Assembly (NCBI GenBank): GCA_002405405.1
Contig: DHLT01000082.1
Span: 4,572 to 12,299, forward strand
Source: Ignavibacteria bacterium UBA4661
Lineage (GTDB): Bacteria > Bacteroidota > Ignavibacteria > Kapaibacteriales > UBA4661
Reading direction: 5' to 3'
Length of the DNA stretch: 7,728 bases
The notes beneath the pieces were generated by a model, which searched no databases, was not told the origin of the DNA, and saw only the letters and a program-made list of their open reading frames with translations. Positions 1-6,340 of this stretch are shown here, in pieces. Position numbers and translations under genes: made by a program. Numbering within the stretch: position 1 is the stretch's first letter; each line of letters starts with the position of its first letter.

Positions 1-792
1 TATGCACAGCGATGGAATTTTTATCAGTATGAGCAACGACCCGTCGATATCGATACATATTCACTCAATCGTTATAACGAACGGCAGATAGAACGGTTAG
101 GACTTCGTGGATCTATTCAGCGACAAATAGAGCGTGCAGGATATTTATCTGTAGGAATGCGACTCGAAGAGCAAAGAGTGTCAGATGTCAATCGCATCAC
201 AGTTCCTTCTTTTCGTACAATCAATACTATACAATTTGCAGCACGATTTGATACACAAGATCGTAGCGATTTTCCATCAGGTGGTCGTATTATCAATCTT
301 TCGCTGGAAGTACCCGTGGCATCGCAAAAGCCAAATAGTTTTTCAAAAGCCATTGCCGATATCACAAGTATTGGTCGTTTTGGAGCACATAGTTTTCGTC
401 CGCGACTTATGTTTGGATTTGCTGATGCAACACTTCCTGAAGCCGAGTGGTTTAGTTTAGGCGGTGAAGATATTTTTTATGGCAAGCGTGAAGATGAAAT
501 GCGAGGCAGACAATTAGCATTAGCGCAACTTGAATATCAAGTACGTTTGCCATGGGATATTGTATTTGATACCTACTTTTCTGCACGATATGATATTGGC
601 TCGACATGGGAGTCGCCGAATAATATCCGCATTAGTGATTTGCATCATGGTTTTGGTATTGCACTTCGATGGGATACACCATTGGGTCCAGCAGGGTTGT
701 CTTTAGGGCAATCTTTTTATTTTGCGAGTAGTCCAAACCGCATTATCAATGGTCCACTATTAGCATATTTTAGTATTGGATTTCGACTTTAA
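1..792 (+). CDS. C-terminal part of an Omp85-type outer-membrane beta-barrel protein (probably patatin-like phospholipase tail), 5' truncated
   Basis: The frame is open from base 1 to the TAA at 790-792, giving 263 visible residues with no start, so the gene begins upstream. The sequence is a run of alternating polar/hydrophobic strands with many aromatic residues, as in outer-membrane beta-barrels. Around visible residues 151-170 is FSLGGEDIFYGKREDEMRGR; its RGR resembles the RG-F/Y motif that Omp85 barrels carry in a folded-in loop. A DTPLGPAGLSLG segment near residues 225-236 matches the closing strands of the same superfamily. The end (YFSIGFRL) lacks the usual final Phe. The GG-x-FYG-x-RE-x-E-x-RGR pattern plus SFYF and GPLLAYFSIG near the end recall FCB-group proteins that fuse a patatin-like lipase to this barrel. 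The lipase domain would lie upstream and is not visible, so a BamA/TamA-like protein without lipase is the alternative. Barrel assignment is fairly sure; patatin origin is inference. Confidence 0.75.
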   Translation, partial: YAQRWNFYQYEQRPVDIDTYSLNRYNERQIERLGLRGSIQRQIERAGYLSVGMRLEEQRVSDVNRITVPSFRTINTIQFAARFDTQDRSDFPSGGRIINLSLEVPVASQKPNSFSKAIADITSIGRFGAHSFRPRLMFGFADATLPEAEWFSLGGEDIFYGKREDEMRGRQLALAQLEYQVRLPWDIVFDTYFSARYDIGSTWESPNNIRISDLHHGFGIALRWDTPLGPAGLSLGQSFYFASSPNRIINGPLLAYFSIGFRL

Positions 793-806
793 ATATTTTC
801 TTAAGT

Positions 807-1955
807 ATGACAATGATTTACCTTGATAATAGTGCGACCACATGCGTTGATGAAGAAGTCTTAGAGGCAATGTTACCTTGGTTCCGTGAAGATTATGGTA
901 ATGCTTCTTCAGTGTATGCAATAGGGCGAAAAGCTCGTGTTGCCATCGAGTCTGCTCGCGAAGAAATTGCTCATTATATTCATGCGCATCCTGGTGAAAT
1001 TCTATTTACCAGTGGTGGTACGGAATCAAATAATACCGTATTGAAAAGTTGCGTTGGGGATTCAAGCCTTGTTGATAAGATTGCGCATAGTTCCATTGAA
1101 CATCACGCTATTCTCCATCCGGCAGAAGAACTTTCTTTGCGGGGAGTTCCTGTGCAAGTATTGCCGGTAACAGAACGCGGTATCCTTGATATGGACTATG
1201 TAGAGGAGTATGCCAAAGAGTTGAATCAGCAGCGTACCTTGTTGTCGGTGATGCATGCCAATAATGAAATAGGAACAATCCAACCACTCCATGCACTACG
1301 ATGTATGCTGCCTAGTGCTTATCTTCACACCGATGCGTTGCAATCTTTCGGCAAAATTCCATTAAATATGCAACAGCTTGGTATTGATTTTGCCACCATG
1401 TCTGCCCACAAAATTCATGGACCTAAAGGAGTTGGCATATTGTTTATCCGTAAAGGCATCGATTTCAAAGCACATCAGCAAGGCGGTGCGCAAGAACGTA
1501 ATCGGCGAGGTGGTACAGAACCGGTTGCACTGATTGTCGGTATGCAGGTTGCAACACGTCTTGCACATAAAGCAATGCAACAACGCACTGAAACTTTGTG
1601 TGAGTTGAAAACCATATTAGAATCTTCGCTTCTCGAGAAAATTCCTCATCTTCGTGTAAACTCTCTTGATGAGCATGGTCTTCCTCATATTGTGAATGTA
1701 TCATTTTGGGATGCAGAGCATCTTGATGGCGAAGCAATTTTAGCTCAAATGGATATGCAAGGCATAGCTGTATCGAATGGTTCGGCATGTGTTTCGGGTA
1801 GTTTGCAACCTTCGCATGTTCTGAAAGCACTAGGTCGTTCGGATGCAGAAGCAAAAGCAGCAGTACGCTTTTCGCTTTCTAAAGATACGACGGTTGACGA
1901 TATTCACACAGCTGCAAGAACACTGGCTGATATTCTGGATATGATGCGGTCATAA
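807..1955 (+). CDS. Cysteine desulfurase, class V aminotransferase family (NifS/IscS-like, group I)
   Basis: A PLP-dependent enzyme expected to take sulfur from L-cysteine, leaving alanine and an enzyme-bound persulfide for Fe-S clusters or tRNA thiolation. Seen in the 382-residue protein: N-terminal YLDNSATT; cofactor phosphate-binding FTSGGTESNN (67-76); PLP-stacking His99 in IEHHA; MHANNEIGTIQP with Asn152; HTDALQ with Asp176 and Gln179; Schiff-base Lys202 in SAHKIHGPKGVG; and catalytic Cys328 in NGSACVSGSLQPSHVL. The SAC-x-SG loop marks group I (NifS/IscS) rather than SufS/CsdA. Length is normal (about 380-400) and all key residues are present, so it looks active. It starts 14 bases after the barrel gene with no Shine-Dalgarno site. 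The ATG at 813 would give the canonical MIYLDN start and is a good alternative. No IscU, SufU or ferredoxin gene is nearby, so NifS and IscS roles cannot be told apart. Confidence 0.93.
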   Translation: MTMIYLDNSATTCVDEEVLEAMLPWFREDYGNASSVYAIGRKARVAIESAREEIAHYIHAHPGEILFTSGGTESNNTVLKSCVGDSSLVDKIAHSSIEHHAILHPAEELSLRGVPVQVLPVTERGILDMDYVEEYAKELNQQRTLLSVMHANNEIGTIQPLHALRCMLPSAYLHTDALQSFGKIPLNMQQLGIDFATMSAHKIHGPKGVGILFIRKGIDFKAHQQGGAQERNRRGGTEPVALIVGMQVATRLAHKAMQQRTETLCELKTILESSLLEKIPHLRVNSLDEHGLPHIVNVSFWDAEHLDGEAILAQMDMQGIAVSNGSACVSGSLQPSHVLKALGRSDAEAKAAVRFSLSKDTTVDDIHTAARTLADILDMMRS

Positions 1956-1968
1956 GTATAAAATACAG

Positions 1969-1976
1969 TAGCTTTG
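1969..1976 (+). promoter_or_regulatory. Possible Bacteroidota-type -7 promoter element (TAGCTTTG)
   Basis: TAGCTTTG fits the TAnnTTTG -7 consensus of the primary sigma factor in Bacteroidota and lies just after the cysteine desulfurase stop, where a promoter for the TPR-kinase genes would be expected. I see no convincing TTG-type -33 element at the right distance upstream. A TATAAAAT stretch at 1957-1964 overlaps the region and could be a conventional -10 instead. The octamer also occurs at 2197-2204, so chance is a real possibility. Confidence 0.2.
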
Positions 1977-2043
1977 CCCCACATACACTACGCTTACATA
2001 TACGATTGTTCATGACAAAGTGAAGAGAATATGATTCTACCTG

Positions 2044-2059
2044 ATTTGATGAATCAAAT
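2044..2059. promoter_or_regulatory. 16-bp dyad in the gap before the TPR-kinase genes (possible operator)
   Basis: ATTTGAT, a two-base GA spacer, then ATCAAAT: the two 7-base arms are perfect reverse complements. A two-base loop is too tight for an RNA hairpin of full stem length and no T-run follows, so a terminator is unlikely. Symmetry of this size in the only sizeable intergenic gap, just ahead of the sensor genes, suits a homodimeric DNA-binding protein. No regulator gene is in view, and an AT-rich dyad can arise by chance. Confidence 0.3.
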
Positions 2060-2081
2060 ATGAGTTTCATGACTGTTCTCT

Positions 2082-3818
2082 TTGAGAAAGAATACCATTC
2101 ACCGATGTAAAGCAGATCATACTTTTCAATCTTTTTCTTTGCCCTTGAATAGGTTGTGCCATATACGATCCCGATTGAGTGTCCATCTATCTCGGATAGC
2201 TTTGGTTTTCATGTGGTATTGGATATTGATGATTGTAAGTTTTACAATCACCAAGGCACAAAATATCGTGCGTATTGATTCTTTACGGAATGTTATCAGG
2301 GTAGATGCTAATGACACGATACGCCAGCAAACATTAACGGAGTTAAGCATTGAAATCTACTTACTTAATCCTGACTCATCGTTGGTGCGTGCGCAAGAAG
2401 CATTATACCTTGCCAAGCGTATGAATTATGATCGTGGGATCGCCGAAGCACATCGAGTTACAGGAATCTGTTTGCAACGCATGGGACGATTAAGTCAATG
2501 CATTCGTGAATATCTGCTTGCTATCGAATATTTTCAGGCACATAATGACAGTGCTGGTCTTTTCAAAACATACAATAGTTTGGGTTTGGCAGCATCGCAA
2601 AGTGGCTCACAACAAGAAGGATTAACATACTACGACAGAGCGAGACAGTACTATAATCCAAACGAACCATTCCTTTCCTCTCTTTATACCAATCGCTCAC
2701 TTGCATTTTTTGCAATGGGGCGTTGGGATTCTGCCTATACATATGCCGATTGGGGGCTGAAAGCTGCTCAAAACATTCAGTTGATACGTGCATATCCTTT
2801 TGCGATGCTTGCTAAAGCAAATGCATGGATAGAGTTAGGTGAGGCAGATTCTGCTAAAGTGTTGATTGATTCGGCTAAAATTATCAATGACCGGTTAAAC
2901 AATACGTTGGTTGAACATCTGTATGACAAAGCACTCGCACATTGGTATTCCTATAAAGCCAATAAGGATTCGGCACTATATGCTTTTACAAAGAGTATTG
3001 AGTCTGCACGTCGCTCGGGGCATATCTATTTTGTGCGCGATGCATACATAGGTATAATTCGGTATGCATCTCGTGAGCGCATGCCCCTTCTGGCGATTGC
3101 TTATCAGGATACACTTAATGCTCTTCAGAAGCAACTACAGAATACCGAAACCAATAGTGCCACTGATGATTTAGAGGAGGAAATTCGTCGTCTTGATGAT
3201 ATCGCACAGTTAAAACTTTCCGAGCAGAAGATTCGACAAACGCAAACTTTCGTGTATTGGGGTATTGCATTTATCGGATTTGCCGGCTTGCTCGGTATTA
3301 TTCTACTCCGTGTGAATCGTAAAGAACATGAAGCGCAACTCTATCTGCAAGAGGAAGCTAAGGAGCTAGAAGAGCAAAAGCATAAACTTGCCGAAAAGAC
3401 CGAACAAATTTTTTTAGCCAATAAAAGTTTGGAGGCACTCAACAGCGAATTACATAGCATCAACACAGAGTTACAAGGAGCAAATACCTTTAAGTTATCC
3501 ATGATTCGTTTGTTAAGTCATGATCTCAAAATTGCTATTGATAATAGCATACAAGCGGTGGATAATGTCGAATTGCTGTCGCATGTATTGCGTCATTCTC
3601 TGGAACACTCTGATGCTACGATGGTCCAAGAAGAGCATAGCACGGACGTAGTGAGTAAGAAGATATTGAGTTCACTCGAAGCCATTCTCGAACAAGTAGA
3701 TAATATGGTAACATTGATCCAACGAGAATTATCTTCCGTAGGTGAGCAATCTGTTTTGATACAGAATCCGGAGCACAGTGACGCAATGAATGGGGAAATG
3801 AATGAGGAGGTAATATGA
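2082..3818 (+). CDS. TPR-containing membrane sensor with histidine-kinase DHp (HisKA) domain but no ATPase domain
   Basis: This 578-residue frame (numbered from TTG 2082) has a hydrophobic signal segment (about 39-60, ending KAQN), about six TPR-like repeats (roughly 118-350) predicted to be periplasmic, an acidic linker, one transmembrane helix (391-409), a long coiled coil (414-468) and a DHp domain with H-box SHDLK, His480 being the likely phosphoacceptor. A second DHp helix follows (about 527-550), then a short acidic tail. The HATPase_c domain (N, G1, F, G2 boxes) is absent, and the H-box lacks the usual proline (HDLKIAI versus HDLKTPI). It may therefore be phosphorylated by, or dimerise with, the next gene's product; that is inference. 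The start is uncertain: ATG 2211 would leave a signal peptide without a basic residue, whereas TTG 2175 keeps Arg38 and gives an n-region like the paralogue's. TTG 2082 is the longest option. The stop overlaps the next gene by four bases. Confidence 0.85.
   Translation: MRKNTIHRCKADHTFQSFSLPLNRLCHIRSRLSVHLSRIALVFMWYWILMIVSFTITKAQNIVRIDSLRNVIRVDANDTIRQQTLTELSIEIYLLNPDSSLVRAQEALYLAKRMNYDRGIAEAHRVTGICLQRMGRLSQCIREYLLAIEYFQAHNDSAGLFKTYNSLGLAASQSGSQQEGLTYYDRARQYYNPNEPFLSSLYTNRSLAFFAMGRWDSAYTYADWGLKAAQNIQLIRAYPFAMLAKANAWIELGEADSAKVLIDSAKIINDRLNNTLVEHLYDKALAHWYSYKANKDSALYAFTKSIESARRSGHIYFVRDAYIGIIRYASRERMPLLAIAYQDTLNALQKQLQNTETNSATDDLEEEIRRLDDIAQLKLSEQKIRQTQTFVYWGIAFIGFAGLLGIILLRVNRKEHEAQLYLQEEAKELEEQKHKLAEKTEQIFLANKSLEALNSELHSINTELQGANTFKLSMIRLLSHDLKIAIDNSIQAVDNVELLSHVLRHSLEHSDATMVQEEHSTDVVSKKILSSLEAILEQVDNMVTLIQRELSSVGEQSVLIQNPEHSDAMNGEMNEEVI
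3805..3810 (+). promoter_or_regulatory. Strong Shine-Dalgarno site (AGGAGG) with ATGA stop/start overlap
   Basis: AGGAGG lies inside the last codons of the first TPR gene, 4 bases before ATG 3815 and 7 before ATG 3818. The ATGA at 3815-3818 joins the upstream stop to the downstream start. Most other genes here show no clear site, so this one stands out and implies translational coupling of the two sensor proteins. The 7-base spacing slightly favours ATG 3818 (protein starting MRT), a difference of one residue. Confidence 0.75.
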
Positions 3819-4822
3819 TGCGGACCTTGCCTCATATTCTGACACAACAACGAATAGGTGCTATCCTTGTTTGTATTTTTCTGTGTTATACTCATGGGGT
3901 TTCGCAAAACTGGAAACGAATCGATTCTTTGCGCTATCGTATTGCAATGGCAAAGAATGATTCTTTACGAATACAATTCTTGACTGCTCTTGCTACGGAG
4001 ATATATGTTGTTCATCCTGACTCCGCTCTGGCGATCAATCAACAAGCGATTGAAATTGCACGAACAAGTGGTTTGCGATGGGGTATGGCAGAAGCTAGTC
4101 GAAGTTGGGGATATATTCTTCAGCGTGCAGGTCGCTTACAAGAAGCAGTCGATCATTATGTGCAAGCACTACAGATTTTTTCGGCTTTGCATGATACGGT
4201 AGCAATGGGAAATACCTATAATGGACTTGGTATGGCATATTTTCATGCAGGGTACGATAGTATTGGTATTGCTAATTTGCATCGTGCAATTTTTTTAAGT
4301 GAAAAGAAACTAGCGCAACATGCACCATCGATATATACAAATGTTGCCACATACTATGCACGTCGAAATCGTCCTGATTCTAGCGTTTACTATGGGTTGC
4401 GCTCTGTACAGAGTGCACGTGAATTAGGATTAGAGAGAGCATTGCCATTCTCTTATTTAGCTCTTGCCGAAGGATATAGTTTGCAAAAAAAACATCATGA
4501 AGCACTACGGTTCATACAGCAAGCAGACTCTATCAATAAGCACCTCAATAATGCATTAATATCGATGCGAAAAGCGCAAGTGCAATCAGTGTGGCATAGA
4601 ACACATGGAGATTTTGACAAAGCTATTTCGTGGGCGGAGCAGTATATTGCTATTGCCACACGGGTGCATCAGGTCTATTTTGTTCGTGATGCGTATATGA
4701 TTATGTATGCAACATTGCGATCTGCTCAACAATATCAACGTGCTCTTCTTTATCTTGATACATTGCAAATACTTCGAGAAAAAATTATTCAAAAAGAAGA
4801 GGCTAGTAGTTTTTGTTATTGA
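3815..4822 (+). CDS. Periplasmic TPR sensor part of the interrupted kinase (signal peptide + TPR repeats)
   Basis: This is the 335-residue product if translation ends at TGA 4820. It has a signal peptide (Arg13, hydrophobic core 14-25, likely cleavage near VS-QN at 30-31) and TPR-like repeats from about 50 to 320, for example WGMAEASRSWGYILQRAGR and HHEALRFIQQA. It aligns along its whole length with the upstream paralogue; shared landmarks are KRIDSLR/VRIDSLR, HPDSAL/NPDSSL, YNGLGMA/YNSLGLA, YFVRDAY and DTL. TPR domains bind proteins or peptides; the ligand is unknown. Alone it would be a soluble or loosely attached exported protein with no membrane anchor, because the transmembrane helix is encoded after the stop. 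Translation starts from a strong AGGAGG site coupled to the gene before. Confidence 0.8.
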   Translation: MMRTLPHILTQQRIGAILVCIFLCYTHGVSQNWKRIDSLRYRIAMAKNDSLRIQFLTALATEIYVVHPDSALAINQQAIEIARTSGLRWGMAEASRSWGYILQRAGRLQEAVDHYVQALQIFSALHDTVAMGNTYNGLGMAYFHAGYDSIGIANLHRAIFLSEKKLAQHAPSIYTNVATYYARRNRPDSSVYYGLRSVQSARELGLERALPFSYLALAEGYSLQKKHHEALRFIQQADSINKHLNNALISMRKAQVQSVWHRTHGDFDKAISWAEQYIAIATRVHQVYFVRDAYMIMYATLRSAQQYQRALLYLDTLQILREKIIQKEEASSFCY

Positions 4823-5068
4823 GAAGGAGTAATTGTAGATCTACACCGTCGTTCGGAAGACCGAACACTGCAATCTTCTGCAACTATTCAGCGTTTTGAA
4901 ATTATTGTCATTGTCGTAATATCCATTCTCGTTATGCTTTGGATTATACGACTTGTCACCACATTACGCTCTACGGAAACTGCTCTTGTGCAAGCAGAGG
5001 CTTATCGTAATCAACAACAAGAACAACAAAAAGATTTGATAATAAAATTGAATGAGTTTGAGCGAATG
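4823..5068 (+). other. Stop-to-stop segment encoding the kinase transmembrane helix and coiled coil
   Basis: These 82 open codons lie between the two stops, in the same frame as the TPR and kinase parts. They encode a charged juxtamembrane stretch, a strong transmembrane helix (4901-4954; EIIVIVVISILVMLWIIRLV) and the start of a Gln/Glu-rich coiled coil. The protein-like composition shows the region was coding until recently. AAGGAG at 4824-4829 directly follows the TGA, but the TTG after it (4833) runs at once into TAG in another frame. The first in-frame ATG (4934) falls inside the helix. I see no good way to express this piece alone. Confidence 0.65.
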
Positions 5069-5086
5069 TAAGAGGAATCATCAATT

Positions 5087-5845
5087 TTGAATAAGCATCT
5101 TTCATACCTCAGGGCGGAATTAGAACTGGCACATACACATAAATTTATGGTGTCCGGTATGGTTAGTCATGATCTTAAGACCCCAATTACCGGTATTTCG
5201 CTGTCGGTTGAAATGATGATGAAAGCATTACAACAACAACAGATTGAGCGCTTCTTTCAGCAAGCATCACGACATGTTATGAACATAAAAGGATTATTAG
5301 ATCGTATGGTGCGGTTTATCAGTGATGTTCTTGATACGGTAACACTCGAAGATAAAGATATTCTGTTGAATCGTAGTGACATTGCCTTGCACGATATTAT
5401 CAAAACATCCATAGAAGAACTGACACAATTTGCTCACCACAAGGCACAAAGTATTCAGCTTCATATTGAAACAGATGTGTTTATACAAGGTGATGCCCTG
5501 CGCCTTCGTCAGGTTGTCGATAATCTTTTGAGTAATGCGATTAAGTATGCTCCATTTGGTGACACTATTGGTGTATGCCTCTCAGCAAATGATCAACGCT
5601 GCACATTATCCATTACCGATCATGGGCAGGGTATTCAATCGGATGAAATGCACAAGCTCTTTCGACCGTTCGAGCGATTGTCTTCTATTCCAACCGGTAA
5701 TGAAAAATCTCATGGAATAGGATTGAATATCGTCAAGAAAATTGTAGAATTACATCAAGGCTCTGTACGATGCGAGTCAGTGCCCTCTATTGAAACAACA
5801 TTCTATGTGTCTTTGCCTATTACCGGTGATGATGGTAATGCATGA
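5087..5845 (+). CDS. Histidine kinase catalytic part (HisKA + HATPase_c) of the interrupted TPR kinase
   Basis: From TTG 5087 this gives 252 residues: the end of a coiled coil, a DHp domain with H-box MVSHDLKTPI (His28), and a complete ATP-binding domain. The latter has the N-box DNLLSNAIKYAP (Asn146, Asn150), G1 box ITDHGQGI (Asp178, Gly180, Gly182), F-box LFRPFER (191-197) and G2 box SHGIGLNIVKKI (Gly210, Gly212). All catalytic residues are present, so kinase chemistry is plausible. As a separate protein it would be cytoplasmic and lack its sensor and membrane helix. The start is uncertain: AAGAGGA at 5070-5076 overlaps the preceding stop and sits 10 bases before TTG 5087; ATG 5147 would come just before the H-box. 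No response regulator follows; the next gene starts 24 bases downstream. The target is unknown. Confidence 0.88.
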   Translation: MNKHLSYLRAELELAHTHKFMVSGMVSHDLKTPITGISLSVEMMMKALQQQQIERFFQQASRHVMNIKGLLDRMVRFISDVLDTVTLEDKDILLNRSDIALHDIIKTSIEELTQFAHHKAQSIQLHIETDVFIQGDALRLRQVVDNLLSNAIKYAPFGDTIGVCLSANDQRCTLSITDHGQGIQSDEMHKLFRPFERLSSIPTGNEKSHGIGLNIVKKIVELHQGSVRCESVPSIETTFYVSLPITGDDGNA

Positions 5846-5869
5846 GATTCTCTTCTCTTCGTTTGTATT

Positions 5870-6337
5870 ATGACTGCTTGTACGAGATTGCTTTCCCAAT
5901 TCCGATGGTGTCTATTCGTGAGCATGCTTTGTGCTTCTACTGTGCTTACTAATACTTTACAGATTTATGCTCAAGAAATAAAAGCAAATGTTACTGTTGA
6001 CATGCAATTGATTCCGATTGATCGACGCGAAGATATTCTCACGATGGAGAATGATGTCAAAAACTATCTAAACACGCAACGTTATCGTTCTCTCGATTGG
6101 GAGGGTGAGAAAATTGAAGTTGATATTACGATCACGCTTACCGGCAGAAGTGGTAATCGCTATAATGCGAATCTTCTCATTAATGCCAAGCGTACGATTG
6201 ATTACCAAACCTTTAAGAAGACCATCAGCTTCCGATTTTTCGAAAAGGCAGAAAATTGGTCCTTTGAGTATTATCGTAATGCCTCGCTTACCTATGTTTC
6301 GACAAGATTTGATGAATTCTCCAGTTTGTTGGATTAA
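5870..6337 (+). CDS. porD: PorD (DUF4835) N-terminal fragment with signal peptide
   Basis: This gives 155 residues. The N-terminus has Arg6 and Arg12, a hydrophobic core (about 13-26) and likely cleavage after IYA at 34, so the product would be exported. The mature part opens EIKANVTVDMQLIPI and shows alternating beta-strand patterns (KIEVDITITL, YNANLLINAKR), then SFRFFEKAENWSFEYY, much like the DUF4835 N-terminal domain. It stops at TAA 6335 right after SSLLD, within conserved sequence. The start has no evident Shine-Dalgarno site and lies 24 bases past the kinase stop, in a pyrimidine-rich spacer. A fragment of this kind may fold only in part; function alone is doubtful. Confidence 0.72.
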   Translation: MTACTRLLSQFRWCLFVSMLCASTVLTNTLQIYAQEIKANVTVDMQLIPIDRREDILTMENDVKNYLNTQRYRSLDWEGEKIEVDITITLTGRSGNRYNANLLINAKRTIDYQTFKKTISFRFFEKAENWSFEYYRNASLTYVSTRFDEFSSLLD

Positions 6338-6340
6338 TAC

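Larger units (their letters stand above)
3815..5845 (+). pseudogene. Full-length locus of a TPR sensor histidine kinase interrupted by two in-frame stops
   Basis: Reading one frame from 3815 to 5845 gives 676 codons before the final TGA, with two internal stops: TGA 4820-4822 (codon 336) and TAA 5069-5071 (codon 419). Ignoring them yields one classical protein: signal peptide, TPR repeats, transmembrane helix (363-380), coiled coil, HisKA (His452) and HATPase_c. The upstream paralogue supports this. From the shared DTL motif to HDLK both genes span exactly 141 codons with no gap, and transmembrane helix and coiled coil fall at the same offsets. The frame is intact through an A8 run (4485-4492) and a T7 run (4290-4296), which speaks against indel-type sequencing error. 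It may be a recent nonsense pseudogene, a base-substitution error, or a split gene still expressed as pieces. The two halves are described separately. Confidence 0.7.

Noticed and set aside
1062..1854. Long open frames on the - strand opposite the cysteine desulfurase
   Set aside because: They mirror a well-supported + strand gene, overlap one another, and show no recognisable domain or start signal.
2060..2110. 16-residue open frame (ATG 2060) as a leader peptide
   Set aside because: It lacks a Shine-Dalgarno site, a codon-rich or pause motif, and any attenuator hairpins; length is within chance expectation.
2197..2204. Second TAGCTTTG octamer as a promoter
   Set aside because: It lies inside the likely signal-peptide coding region of the first TPR gene, only a few bases before ATG 2211, with no -33 element. 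A chance repeat of a short motif is more likely.
4485..4492. A8 run as a slippage or phase-variation site
   Set aside because: The frame is intact across it and the downstream breaks are substitutions, not shifts. The run is explained by Gln-Lys-Lys codons.
4820..4822. TGA reassigned to an amino acid (alternative genetic code)
   Set aside because: TGA ends the first TPR gene (3816-3818) and the kinase (5843-5845) at sensible positions, and TAA stops are also found inside genes, so one reassigned codon does not explain the pattern.
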